Shown piece by piece: positions 21,105 through 31,026 of a stretch of 64,000 nucleotides of DNA. Numbering within the stretch: the first letter of the stretch is position 1; each line of letters opens with the position of its first letter. The notes under the pieces were generated by a model that saw nothing but the letters and a program-made list of their open reading frames with translations, was not told where the DNA came from and ran no database searches. Location of the stretch: positions 4,434,001 to 4,498,000 of the forward strand of contig NZ_CP110389.1 of the NCBI RefSeq assembly GCF_026015985.1, written 5' to 3'. The stretch comes from Rhodopseudomonas sp. P2A-2r. Lineage in GTDB: Bacteria > Pseudomonadota > Alphaproteobacteria > Rhizobiales > Xanthobacteraceae. The position numbers and the translations under genes are program-made.

Positions 21105-21580
21105 CCGAAAAATCCAGCATTACCCTGCGTATCAACGGCCGCGACCACGCCATTTCGGTGGCGTCGCGGCGCACGCTGGCGGACGCCATCCGCGAGGAAT
21201 GCGGCCAGACCGGCACCCATATCGGCTGCGAGCATGGCGTCTGCGGCGCATGCACCGTGCTGGTCAATGGCGAGCCCGTGCGATCCTGTTTGATGTTTGC
21301 GGAGCAGGCCGCCGGCAAGGAGATCCGCACCGTCGAGGGTCTCGCCAAGGGCGATGCCATGCACCCGATGCAAAAGGCCTTCATGAACAACCATGGCCTG
21401 CAATGCGGCTTCTGCACGCCGGGCTTCCTGATGCTGGCCGTGGGCGTGCTGGAGCGCGAGCCTGATATCTCCGACGACGACCTTGTCGACGTGCTGTCAT
21501 CCAACCTGTGCCGCTGCACCGGCTATCAGAACATCATCAAGGCCGTGCGCGCCGCCGCCATCGAGATGCGCCAGTCGTGA
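21101..21580 (+). CDS. Molybdenum hydroxylase [2Fe-2S] subunit (CoxS type)
   Basis: A 159-residue iron-sulfur subunit with two clusters. The plant-ferredoxin-like cluster uses CEHGVCGACTV and the later SCLMF cysteine. The second, proximal to molybdenum, uses QCGFCTPG and NLCRCTGY. Length and order match the family exactly. It lies between two Mo-subunit genes and overlaps both by 4 bases (ATGA and GTGA). It relays electrons from the Mo site to FAD. No signal peptide, so the complex is cytoplasmic. Confidence 0.93.
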   Translation: MTEKSSITLRINGRDHAISVASRRTLADAIREECGQTGTHIGCEHGVCGACTVLVNGEPVRSCLMFAEQAAGKEIRTVEGLAKGDAMHPMQKAFMNNHGLQCGFCTPGFLMLAVGVLEREPDISDDDLVDVLSSNLCRCTGYQNIIKAVRAAAIEMRQS

Positions 21581-23900
21581 CCGACGCGCCACGCCAAAAG
21601 CTGGTCGGGCGCTCCATCGCCCGCAAGGAGGACGGGCCGCTGCTGCGTGGCCAGGGCCTGTTCGCCGCCGACGTCAATTTCCCCAACCAACTGCACATGC
21701 GCGTGGTGCGCTCGACCTATGCCCATGGCCGCATCGTCTCGGTCGACCTCAGTGCGGCACTGGCGATCCCCGGCGTGCACGCCGCCTGGGTCTTTGCCGA
21801 TGTCGCCGACATTCCGCCGATCGATTTCCGCCTGACCAAAATCGAAAGCCTCAAAGCCTATCGCCAGACCATTCTGGCCAACGATCGCGTGCGCTATGTA
21901 GGCGATCCCGTCGCCGTGGTGTTCGCCGACGATCCCTATCTGGCAGAGGACGCCGCCGAGCAAGTGGTCGTGGAGCTCGAGGAACTGCCGGTCATCCTGC
22001 AGGCCGACGGGCCGATCGGCGATTTCCGACAGGGCTTGTCGACGGAGCCGGCGATCATCCGCAAGGGCTACGGCGACGTCGATGCCGCGTTTCGCGACGC
22101 CTATGCCAGCGTCGAACTGACGCTGGACATCGGCCGCCATTCCGGCGTGCCGCTGGAAACCCGCGGCGCGCTCGGCCGCTATGTCGCGTCCACCGACATG
22201 CTGGAAATGTACGGCGCAGCAAAAGTGCCGCACTGGAACCGGGATTCGATCGCGCGGATGCTCGGGCGCGCGCCGGAGCGCGTCAACCTGTTCGAGGGGC
22301 ACGTCGGCGGCGGTTTTGGTATCCGCGGCGAGCTTTATCCGGAAGATGTCCTGGTGTGCCTCGCGGCGCTGCGCCTCGGGCGTCCCGTGAAGTGGATCGA
22401 GGACCGCCGCGAGCATCTGATCGCGGCCAACCATTCGCGCCAGCAGACGCATCATGTCCGCGCCGCCATCGATGCCGACGGCAACATTTTGGCGATCGAC
22501 GACGAGTTCTTCCACGACCAGGGCGGCTACATGCGCACGCACGCCGCCACCGTTCCAGATCTTGCCGCGGCGATGCTGCCCGGTCCCTATCGCATACCGG
22601 CCTATCGCGCGGTCGGCCATATCCGCCTCACCAACAAGACGCCGGGCGGCACCTATCGCGCACCCGGCCGCTATGAAAGCACCTTTGTCCGCGAGCGCCT
22701 GCTCGATGCCGTCGCCGCCAAGGTCGGCATCGACGGCGTCGAGGTGCGCCGCCGCAACCTGATCCAACAGAGTGCGATGCCGGTGACGCGTGCTCTGGAA
22801 ACTCTGGGCACCGACATCGTGCTGGACTCCGGCGATTACCCCTGCTGCTCGACAAGGCACTGGAGGGCATCGGCTGGCCGGCGCTGCAAACCGAACAGAA
22901 ACAGCGTCGCGCCAATGGCGAACTGATCGGCGCCGGCGTGGCGATGTTCGTGGAGAAGAGCGGGCTTGGCCCGTTCGACGATGTGCGCATCACCGTCAAT
23001 ACCAGCGGCATGGTTGAGGTGGTCACCGGTGCGGCCTCCGTCGGCCAGGGCGTCGAGACCGTGGTGGCACAGATCTGCGCCGACACGCTTGGCGTTCGTT
23101 ATGACGCCATCAACGTCATCCACGGGCAGACCAACCGCATCGCGCGCGGACTCGGCGCCTTTGCCTCGCGCGTCACCGTGATGACCGGCGAAGCCACCCG
23201 CCTCGCCGCAATCAAATTGCGCGACAGGATTTTGGCAATCGCCGCCGAACTGCTGCAGTCGCCGGCGGCCGATCTCGACATCGTCGATGGCCTGATCGTG
23301 CGCAGCGGCGGCAGCGCCGGTCCGTCGATCAGGCTGGCGCAGATCGCGGCGGCACTGGCGCCCGGCTCAAAGCTGCTCGGCGACGACGAGCCCGGCCTAT
23401 CAGCCGAAGCCTCGTTCGAGTCCCGCCACATGACCTATCCCTACGGCGTTCACATCGCAGTGGTGAAACTCGCTGCCGACACCGGCGCCGTCGCCATCGA
23501 GCGCTATCTGGTCGCCTATGACATCGGCAAGGCGGTCAATCCCATGCTGGTGAATGGGCAGATCGTAGGCGGCGTGGCGCAAGGCATCGGCGGTGCGCTG
23601 TATGAGGAATTCGCCTATGACGACCGTGGCGAACCACTGTCCGTGACCTTCGCCGACTACCTGATGCCGACGTCACGCGAAGTGCCCGATGTGGAGGTCA
23701 TCATCACCGAAGATGCGCCGAGCCCCCTCAATCCCATGGGCCTGAAAGGCGCCGGCGAAGGTGGCGCCAACGCGGTGGGCGCCGCCATCGCCTCCGCCAT
23801 CGACAACGCCCTGGGCATGCCCGGCGCCATCACGCGGCTGCCGGTGATGCCGCAGACGATCAAGGCGTTGTTGAAAGCGAAAATAGAAAGTGGCGCATGA
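21577..23900 (+). CDS. Molybdenum hydroxylase Mo-binding subunit, copy 2 (frameshifted)
   Basis: About 774 residues and clearly different from the copy at 18769. Family motifs include VGGGFGIRGELYPED, GGTYRAPGRYEST and the C-terminal active-site glutamate in GAGEGGANAVG. One C is missing in the run at 22839-22842: TAC CCC TGC should read TAC CCC CTG, giving DYPLLLDKALEGIGW. The start is GTG 21577, overlapping the FeS stop. No second FAD or FeS gene follows. It may share those subunits with copy 1, form a mixed Mo dimer, or act on a second substrate. Confidence 0.87.
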
Positions 23901-25186
23901 CATGGAGCAAAAAGTGCCGCCAGATGTCGGCTTTTTCCGCCTGCATGCGGATCATGTTTGCCACGGCGTCGCTCCTCTTGCTTTCAGGCGTGCGTTGCTC
24001 CATCGCCGCTCCCGAGGAGAGCATTCTGGGCAAGGCCGCGGGTTATCCCGTCGCTCCGGCCATCGATGAAAGCCGTCAGGATCGGTACCGCGTCGGCTCC
24101 TTCAGCGCGCTCGACACGCTCGGCCCATTCTGCACGCTTGCTCCGGCGCAAGTCCCCCTGCCGTTCCCGACGGGAACGCCGATCAATTTCAGCTACAGCT
24201 TTCGCGGCACGGCATTTACGTTAGACGACTATATGCACCGCCAACGCGCCACGGCGGTGCTGGTATTGCACGACGGACAGATTGTCGCCGAGAACTATAA
24301 CTACGATCGCAAGCCCGACATGCGGATGCTGTCGAATTCCATGGCCAAGACGATCACCGCGCTTGGGTTGGTCAAAGCACTTGAAGACGGGCTGATACGC
24401 TCATTTGACGATACCGCCGCGACATATGTTCCCGAACTCGCCGGTACGTTGTTTGGCAATACGAAGATCGTCAATCTGATGCGCATGGCGTCGGGGGCCA
24501 AGTACGTCGAGAACTATACCCCTGATGATGACCGCGCAAAATACAACCGGATCACGCGTCGACGGGGCAATATCGCTGCCGCCAAGAGCATTACGGAGCG
24601 CATCGATCCGGAGGGCACACACTTCAATTATGCCGGGGCCCAGACCCAGGTTCTCGGTCTTGTTCTGCGAGGTGCAACACGCAGGACGATGTGCGACTAT
24701 CTCGACGAAAAGATATGGCAGCCTATCGGCGCACAGGCGACGGCAACCTGGATGCTGAATCCCGCCGACCAAGCCGAGGTTGCACAAGGTGATTTCAACG
24801 CAACCGTGCGCGACTACGCCCGTCTCGGATCGATGCTGGCCAATGATGGCCTGGTGTCTGGCCGTCGCGTCGTATCGGCCGAGCATCTTCTTGATATGAC
24901 GGATGCCTCACGTCAGCCGTCCGCATTTCGTCCGGGCGAGATGCGTTGGCACGATAACACGTATTACGGTTACGGCTTTCAGGTCTGGTTGCTTCCCGGC
25001 AGCCACCGTCGCTTCGTCCTGCAAGGTGTCTATGGACAGGCGATCTACGTCGATCCGGCGTTGAAGCTGGTGATGGTGCACACCGCCGTTGGCAAGGACG
25101 CGGCCGGTGACGCCAGCGGGACACATCTTGGTGCCGAGCGGGACGCGCTTTTTCGCGGCGTCGTCGCGCACTACGGCCGCTGGTGA
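23897..25186 (+). CDS. Exported serine hydrolase, class C beta-lactamase/NylB-like
   Basis: A 429-residue serine hydrolase with the SxxK active-site motif in SNSMAKT and a later tyrosine in NYAG as the probable general base. A hydrophobic segment (MRIMFATASLLLLSGVRC, from about residue 17) looks like a signal peptide, perhaps a lipoprotein or Sec type, so it should act outside the cytoplasm. The family includes amide and ester hydrolases such as 6-aminohexanoate-dimer hydrolase, besides beta-lactamases. It overlaps Mo subunit copy 2 by ATGA and is surely in the same operon. A role in releasing the substrate that the hydroxylase then oxidises is a reasonable guess. Confidence 0.8.
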   Translation: MTWSKKCRQMSAFSACMRIMFATASLLLLSGVRCSIAAPEESILGKAAGYPVAPAIDESRQDRYRVGSFSALDTLGPFCTLAPAQVPLPFPTGTPINFSYSFRGTAFTLDDYMHRQRATAVLVLHDGQIVAENYNYDRKPDMRMLSNSMAKTITALGLVKALEDGLIRSFDDTAATYVPELAGTLFGNTKIVNLMRMASGAKYVENYTPDDDRAKYNRITRRRGNIAAAKSITERIDPEGTHFNYAGAQTQVLGLVLRGATRRTMCDYLDEKIWQPIGAQATATWMLNPADQAEVAQGDFNATVRDYARLGSMLANDGLVSGRRVVSAEHLLDMTDASRQPSAFRPGEMRWHDNTYYGYGFQVWLLPGSHRRFVLQGVYGQAIYVDPALKLVMVHTAVGKDAAGDASGTHLGAERDALFRGVVAHYGRW

Positions 25187-25353
25187 TGCTGGCAGGATGC
25201 ATGGAGCCCCTCAATGGGATTTCCCGATGCCGCAGATGGTGAAGGCGACGTCACACAGACGGAGCTAGCCGTTTGTCGTCCCCGTCCCGCTTGTCTATAC
25301 GTTCAGCACGGATGGGCCGCCTTCGCGGGGAGCGCATGCTGTGAGGTTCCGCG

Positions 25354-25818
25354 TTACGTAATCTTGTTCAGCAGCTTGGTCAGCGTGCGCTGTTCGTCAG
25401 CCGTCAAAGGCCGCAGCGTCTTGGCTGTTATCTCCGAGGCAACCTTGATGGCGGCCTTCATGATCTTGCTGCCCTTCTCGGTCAGCGACACCGCGCGACG
25501 ACGCCGGTCGGTGGGGTCGGAGCCGGTGGTGACGAAGCCGCGCAGGCCGAGCCGGTCGACCACGCCCTTGATGGTCGCGGCGTCGAGATAGACCAGCCGG
25601 CCCAGATGGTTCTGCGAGCACGGCCCGACCTCGTGCAGCTTGGCCATCACGGCAAACTGCGTCTGCGTGAGATCCTCGATCATGTTGGCCATGAAGATCG
25701 AGGTGTGCCGCTGCATCGCCACGCGCATCAGGAAGCCGACCTGGGAATCGACATGATAGTCAATCGGCGGCGGTTCGGCACCGCCGGGAAGAACCTCGAG
25801 TTTTCCGCGTTTCAACAT
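25354..25818 (-). CDS. MarR family transcriptional regulator
   Basis: A 154-residue winged-helix protein. The recognition part is LTQTQFAVMAKLHEVGPCSQNHLGRLVYLDAATIKGVVDRL, split here only by reading order, and the wing contains DPTDRRRRAVSLTEKG, which is diagnostic of the family. MarR proteins usually repress catabolic or efflux genes and release DNA on binding an aromatic ligand. It sits between the Mo-hydroxylase operon and the Liv-type transporter operon and is a likely regulator of one or both. A possible operator (TTGCAAGCATAG) is at 25863-25874, about 45 bases upstream of its start. Confidence 0.9.
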   Translation of the reverse strand: MLKRGKLEVLPGGAEPPPIDYHVDSQVGFLMRVAMQRHTSIFMANMIEDLTQTQFAVMAKLHEVGPCSQNHLGRLVYLDAATIKGVVDRLGLRGFVTTGSDPTDRRRRAVSLTEKGSKIMKAAIKVASEITAKTLRPLTADEQRTLTKLLNKIT

Positions 25819-25862
25819 CGACTTGAATTCCGGTTGTCTTGAACGTCAGGATTCCCCGTAAG

Positions 25863-25874
25863 TTGCAAGCATAG
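25863..25874. promoter_or_regulatory. Possible MarR operator upstream of marR
   Basis: TTGCAAGCATAG between marR and livF. It resembles sites at 17867, 30674 and 33653 around a loose core TTGYANGCWA. The similarity was judged by eye and is weak support. Confidence 0.3.
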
Positions 25875-25888
25875 TGTGACCGGAAGCA

Positions 25889-26617
25889 TCATACAGTCAA
25901 ATAAGCGCGCTGGATTTCGATGTTGACGGCAAGCTCGGCCATGCTGCCATTCCACTGGATCTGGCCCTTTTCGAGGACATATGCCCTGTCGGATACCAGT
26001 TCGGCGAAATGAACGTTCTGCTCCGACAGCAAAATCGAAACGCCTGCCCTCTTCAGCTCCAGAATCGTATTGGCCATCTGGTCAACGATCACCGGCGCCA
26101 CGCCCTCCGAAGGTTCATCGAGCAGGATCAGCAGCGGATTGCCCATCAGCGTCCGCGCCACCGTGAGCATCTGCTGCTCGCCGCCACTCATCCGGCCGCC
26201 CGGCCGGTTCGGCATCTCGCCGAGATTGGGAAAGAGTTTGAGCAGCTTGTCCTCGGTCCAGACCGGCGCCGGCACGCCATCGGCAAAGCTGCGCGGCGGC
26301 TGGCGGCCGATGTCGAGGTTCTCCATTACGGTCAGATCGGAGAAGATGCGGCGGTCTTCCGGGGTGAAGCCGAGCCCCAACCGCGCGATCTCGAACGGCT
26401 GCTTGCCGGAGATGTCGTGGCCGTTGAATTGGACCCTGCCGCTCGACTGCGCCATCAGGCCCATGATCGCCTTCATGGTGGTGGTCTTGCCCGCGCCGTT
26501 GCGGCCCATCAGCGCCACCACCTCGCCGCGCCCGACCTCGAGACTGAGCCCGTACAGGATCTGCGCCGCGCCGTAGGAAGCACCAAGATTGTCGACCGTC
26601 AGCATCGGCACGCTCAT
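25889..26617 (-). CDS. ABC transporter ATP-binding protein, LivF type
   Basis: A 242-residue ATPase of the branched-chain amino acid/aromatic uptake family. It has Walker A GRNGAGKTTTM, the signature MSGGEQQM and Walker B LLILLDEPSEG. Start ATG 26617 has GGAGG 7 bases upstream and overlaps the LivG stop (ATGA). With LivG and the fused LivHM permease it forms a high-affinity importer fed by the binding protein at 29336. The Liv family also moves amides, urea and aromatic acids, so the solute is open. Confidence 0.92.
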   Translation of the reverse strand: MSVPMLTVDNLGASYGAAQILYGLSLEVGRGEVVALMGRNGAGKTTTMKAIMGLMAQSSGRVQFNGHDISGKQPFEIARLGLGFTPEDRRIFSDLTVMENLDIGRQPPRSFADGVPAPVWTEDKLLKLFPNLGEMPNRPGGRMSGGEQQMLTVARTLMGNPLLILLDEPSEGVAPVIVDQMANTILELKRAGVSILLSEQNVHFAELVSDRAYVLEKGQIQWNGSMAELAVNIEIQRAYLTV

Positions 26618-27383
26618 GAGGAGGCCTCCGATCTGGCGAAGGTCTTTCCGGTGCCGAAATACACTTCGCGGACCTGCGGATTGTCGCGGATGGTTTTGGC
26701 ATCGCCGTCGGCAATCAGCCGCCCCTAGCCAGCACGATGATGCGGTCGGCGAAGGCGAACACCACATCCATCGAATGTTCGGTGAACAGCACCGAGATGC
26801 CGCGCTCGATCACCAGCCGCTTGACCAGCGCGATCAGGTCGTTGCGCTCCTTCGGCGCCATGCCGGCTGTCGGCTCATCCATCAGCAGCAGACGCGGATC
26901 GTTGGCCAGCGCGATCGCCAGTTCGACGCGCTTGACGTCGCCATAGGCGAGTTCGCGGCTCGGCCGGTCGGCGGCGTCCGCCATGCCGACCTGCGCCAGC
27001 AGTTCGAGCGCGCGCGCGCGATGCAGGGAGGATGCGGGCTTCCAGAGCTTGTAGATCTGGTGGGCGTGCGAGATCAGTGCCATCTGCACGTTCTCGATCA
27101 CCGTCATCGAGTTGAACGTGGCAGCGACCTGGAAAGTACGGCCGATGCCGAGTCGCCAGATCTCGCGCGGCTTCTTCCCTATCAGCGACGTGCCCTCGAA
27201 ATGGATCTCGCCGGAATCCGGCGACAGCTGACCGTTGATCATGTTGAAGCAGGTCGATTTGCCGGCGCCGTTGGGACCGATCAGCGCCAGGAATTCGCCG
27301 CGCTGGATGTCGAACGAGACTTCGTTGACCGCACGAACGCCGCCGAATGATTTCGACAGCTGCCGGATGGCAAGATCGCTCAT
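26614..27383 (-). CDS. ABC transporter ATP-binding protein, LivG type (frameshifted)
   Basis: About 256 residues with Walker A GPNGAGKST, Walker B LLLMDEPTAGM and the LivG-type insert (GIGRTFQVAATFNSMTV). The signature loop is unusual: RELAYGDVKRVELA replaces LSYGxQRxLE, a variation also seen in other LivG proteins. One base is missing near 26721 (AGGGGCGGCTG should read AGGGGCCGGCTG), which cuts off the last 35 residues in the raw frame. The repaired tail is RLIADGDAKTIRDN, then a short end overlapping livF. It overlaps livHM by ATGA. Confidence 0.88.
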
Positions 27384-29265
27384 GACGCCACCTTCCGGCG
27401 TGAGAACAATTTCAGGAATCCGCCGACGATGCCGCTCGGGAACGCCAGCACCAGGAGCAGGATGATGCCGCCGAGCAGCGCCCGCCAGTACTCGGTGGAG
27501 CGCATGATGGTGTCCTGCAGGATCGCGAACACCGAGGCGCCGACGATCGGTCCGCTCAGGGTCTGGATGCCGCCGAGCAGCACCATGACGAGACCGTCGA
27601 TCGAGCGGCCAATGCCGATGGTCTCCGGCGAAATCGATCCCTTGGCGAAGGCGAACAGCCCGCCGGCGACGCCGCACACCGCGCCGGCAATGGCGAAGCC
27701 CAACCACTGCACGCGCTTGACGTCGAGGCCGATGGCTTCCGCGCGCAATGGCGAATCCCGCCCCGCCCGCATCGCGTAGCCGAACGGCGCGAACAGGAAT
27801 TTGCGCAGCAGCAGCACGCCGGCGGCAGCCAGCGCCAGCGTGAGGAAGTAGAACGGCCCGCGGCTGTCGAACGGCGCCGACGGCCAGATGCCGAGAATGC
27901 CGTTGGAGCCGCCGGTGAGTTCTTCCCACTGGAACACCGAGGCCCAGACGATCTGCGCAAAAGCCAGCGTCAGCATCGCCAGATAAACGCCGGATAGCCG
28001 CACTGCGAACCAGCCGAACAGCAGAGCCCCCAGCAGCGCCAGCACCGGCGCGGCCGCCAATGCCAGACCCATCGGCGCAGCGAGCCATTTCACCGCCAGG
28101 GCCGTGCCATAGGCGCCGAGGCCGAAGTAAGCGGCATGGCCGAACGAGTGCATGCCGCCCGGCCCCATGATGAAATGCAGGCTGGTGGCGAACAGCACGG
28201 CGATCAGCACGTCGATGCCGAGCACCAGCGTATAGGGGAGTTCTTCGCAATCAGCGGCAGACACACCAGCACCACCAGCAAAACGAGGCCGGCGATCTTC
28301 GCCAGCGGGGTGGCCGGCCGCATCGGCTCCTCCGGCTCGGCGACGCTGCGCACCGCCACCTGCTCGCGGCCGAGCAGGCCATAGGGCCGGATGATCAACA
28401 CCGCCGCCATGACCAGGAATTCAGCGACCAGCGTCAGCTTGGAGAAATTCACCGACAGGCCGCCGAAGTGGACGATGCCAAGCCCGATGCACAGCGCTTT
28501 CACTTCCGCGATGATCACCGCGGCGAGATAGGCGCCGGAGATCGACCCCATGCCGCCGACCACCACCACGACGAAGGCGTCGCCGATCACGATCAGGTCG
28601 GTCGCAAGGGTCGCCGGCTCGCGCGCGATCTGCAGCGCGCCGCCAAGGCCGGCCAGCAAGGCGCCGAGCGCAAACACACCAGTGAACAGCATAGCCTGGT
28701 TGACGCCGAGAGCGCCGACCATTTCACGGTCCTGGGTGGCGGCGCGCATCAACCGGCCGAAGCGCGTCTTGGCCAGTGCCAGATGCAGCGCCCACAGCAC
28801 CAGCGGGCCGACGAAGATCAGGAAAATGTCGTAGGTCGGCAGCCGCCTGCCGAGCAGTTCGACGGACCCGGTGAGGCCCGGCGCACGCGGGCCGAGCAGA
28901 TCTTCCGGGCCCCAGATCCACAGCGTGGCGTCATTGATGACCAGCACCAGGGCGAAGGTGGCGAGCAACTGAAACAGCTCCGGCGCGCGATAGATCCGGC
29001 GGAGCAGCAGCACCTCGATGACGGCGCCGAGGATTCCGACCAGCAGCGCGGTGGCGACGATGCCACCCCAGAATCCGGTGACGCCGCCGATCCTGGTGGC
29101 GAAGGTGTAGGCGATATAGGTCCCGACCATATAGAGGGACCCGTGCGCGATATTGACGATCCGGGTGACGCCGAAGATCAGCGACAGCCCGGCCGCCACA
29201 AGGAACAGGCCCGATGCCGCGGACAGGCCGTTGACCGCCTGAAACAGAAACGAGCTGAATGTCAT
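27380..29265 (-). CDS. Fused LivH-LivM permease of ABC transporter (frameshifted)
   Basis: One protein of about 628 residues joins the two permeases. Residues 1-300 are LivH (GVTRIVNIAHGSLYMVG, then VVVGGMGSISGAY). The linker is GLLGREQVAVRSVAEPEEP, and LivM follows (FATSLHFIMGPGGMHSFGHA, then VMVLLGGIQTLSG). There is no stop or start signal between the halves. One base is missing in the G run at 28235-28238; with it, AKNSP continues smoothly into YTLVLGIDVLIA. It forms the membrane channel with about 16-18 segments. Start ATG 29265. Confidence 0.85.
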
Positions 29266-29275
29266 CGGATGACTG

Positions 29276-29306
29276 CCTCTCCCCGCTTCGACGCGGCGGG
29301 GAGAGG
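29276..29306. terminator. Hairpin between binding-protein and permease genes
   Basis: A perfect 11-bp inverted repeat, CCTCTCCCCGC (29276-29286) against GCGGGGAGAGG (29296-29306), with no T run. It probably stabilises or attenuates the message so that binding protein exceeds permease. Confidence 0.5.
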
Positions 29307-29335
29307 ACGGGCGGCGATCATGGCAGTGCTCCGCA

Positions 29336-30547
29336 TCACTCGGTGGCTGGACGCAGCTTCTTCACGTCGGCATCGCTCGGCAGCACGCTGGCGCCGTCGA
29401 CATACTTGAAGTCGACCATGGTGCCCTTGCCGTTTTCCAGCGCGATCTTGCCGACATAGGCCCCCATCGTCGCCTGGTGATCGCTGGCGCGGTAGATGAA
29501 CGGACCGAACGGACCGTCGACCTTCAGCCCTTCAAAGGCGGCGATCAATTTGTCGGTGTCGGTGGAGCCCGCCTTGGCAATGCCGGCGGCCAGCGACTTC
29601 ATGGTGGTGTAGCCGACGATCGAACCGAGCCGCGGGTAGTCGTTGTACTTCTTCTGGTAGGCGGCGCGGAAGGCGTCGTGTTCCGGGGTCTTGATCTTGT
29701 CCCAGGGATAGCCGGTGACGATCCAGCCGACCGGAGCTTCTTCCTTCACCGGATCGAGATATTCCGGCTCGCCGGACAGCACGCTCACCACGGTGCGGTC
29801 CTTGAAGGTGCCGCGGGTACCGCCTTCGCGCACCAGCTTGGCGAAGTCGGCGCCGAACAGCACGTTGAAGATCGCGTCCGGCTTGGCGTCATCGATCGCC
29901 TGCGCCACGGCGCCGGCATCGACCTTGCCGAGCGGCGGCGCCTGCTCGGTGACGAACTCGATGTCGGGCTGCTTGGCCTTCATCAACTCCTTGAATGCCG
30001 CCACCGCGGTCTGGCCGTACTCGTAGTTCGGATAGACGATCGCCCAGCGCTTCTTCTTGGCGGTCAGCGCATCGGGCAGCAGCATCGCCACCTGCGAATA
30101 AGTCTGCGTACGCAGGCGGAAGGTGTACTTGTTGCCGTTCTGCCAGGTGATCTTGTCAGTCAGCGGCTCCGCGGCGAGGAAGAACACCTTCTTCTTGCCG
30201 GCGAACTCCGTCACGGCAAGGCCGGTGTTCGACAGAAACGTGCCGGCGAGAATGTTGACGCCTTCGCGCGTCACCAGTTCATCGGCGACGCGGACGGCAT
30301 CGCCAGGATTGGAGCCGTCGTCGCGCGAGATCACTTCGAGCTTCTTGCCGAGCACACCGCCCGCAGCATTGATTTCCTCGATCGCCAATTCCCACCCCTT
30401 CTTGTAGGGGTCGAGAAATGCGGTCTGGGTCTTGTAGCTGTTGAGCTCGCCGATCTTGATCGTTTCCTGCGCAGAGGCAGCAAAGCCGAGCGAGACCGCC
30501 AGCGCGCCGGCGAGAGCGAGAGAATTGAAGGAACGAGCCGTCATCAT
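29336..30547 (-). CDS. ABC transporter substrate-binding protein, LivK/Peripla_BP_6 type
   Basis: Periplasmic solute-binding protein of 403 residues. The signal peptide ends near GFAASAQ-ETIKIG. The mature protein begins in the standard way for type I receptors (IKIGELNSYKTQTAFLDPYKKG) and has EEINAAGGVLGKKLEVISRDD. Start ATG 30547 is preferred because GGAG lies 7 bases upstream. It is the first gene of the transporter part of the operon and is separated from livHM by a hairpin. The ligand is unknown; neighbours suggest an aromatic or amide-like acid. Confidence 0.92.
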   Translation of the reverse strand: MMTARSFNSLALAGALAVSLGFAASAQETIKIGELNSYKTQTAFLDPYKKGWELAIEEINAAGGVLGKKLEVISRDDGSNPGDAVRVADELVTREGVNILAGTFLSNTGLAVTEFAGKKKVFFLAAEPLTDKITWQNGNKYTFRLRTQTYSQVAMLLPDALTAKKKRWAIVYPNYEYGQTAVAAFKELMKAKQPDIEFVTEQAPPLGKVDAGAVAQAIDDAKPDAIFNVLFGADFAKLVREGGTRGTFKDRTVVSVLSGEPEYLDPVKEEAPVGWIVTGYPWDKIKTPEHDAFRAAYQKKYNDYPRLGSIVGYTTMKSLAAGIAKAGSTDTDKLIAAFEGLKVDGPFGPFIYRASDHQATMGAYVGKIALENGKGTMVDFKYVDGASVLPSDADVKKLRPATE

Positions 30548-30673
30548 GATCGAACTCCGCTGTTGATCGACATATGCCTGAAGCTTATCTGTCGCGGCGC
30601 GCCCGCAAGCAAGAGCCAAGCGCGAAGGCCTTTGCTTGCAGTGCGTTAAGCCAGCATTTGCTGACTGAATTAG

Positions 30674-30685
30674 TTTGCACGCAAA
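30674..30685. promoter_or_regulatory. Candidate operator upstream of livK-type gene
   Basis: TTTGCACGCAAA, a 5-bp inverted repeat around AC, lies about 125 bases upstream of the binding-protein start. It is AT-rich against its surroundings and resembles MarR-type sites elsewhere in the block. Confidence 0.35.
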
Positions 30686-30825
30686 TAGTCTTGTGCACCC
30701 TCATTGTTGTCAAGACTGGTTGTGGTGCAACGTGCTGAGCACATCGCTGAAGATTTGATCAGGTGACGATGGCGCGGCGACCTGTGCAGTTACGAGTCTT
30801 CCCTTGGCCACGAACGCTGGTCGTC

Positions 30826-31001
30826 CCCTCTCCCGGCGCAGCGAAGCTGCGTTGGTGGGAGAGGGTGGATCGAAGCCCGCGAAGCGGGTTCGAGACGGGA
30901 GAAGGGGTGGAGCCTTAAAGACAAAGAACCCTCTCCCGCCTTCGCTGCGCTCAGGCACCCTCTCCCACTGCGCGCGGCTTCGCCGCGCTGGGGGAGAGGA
31001 A
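30826..31001. repeat. Intergenic palindromic repeat element
   Basis: A compound element with CCCTCTCCC and GGGAGAGGG arms facing each other several times, plus inner hairpins such as GCAGCGAAGCTGC and GCGCGGCTTCGCCGCGC. It lies between the SDR and binding-protein genes. Similar CTCTCCC/GGGAGAG mosaics are widespread between genes of Bradyrhizobium. It may act as a terminator, but it has no T run. Confidence 0.6.
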
Positions 31002-31026
31002 GACAAGCACAGCGCGCTACTAACGC

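Noticed and set aside
23897..25186. Antibiotic-resistance beta-lactamase
   Set aside because: The SxxK and Tyr motifs are shared with many amide and ester hydrolases, and the operon context is catabolic.
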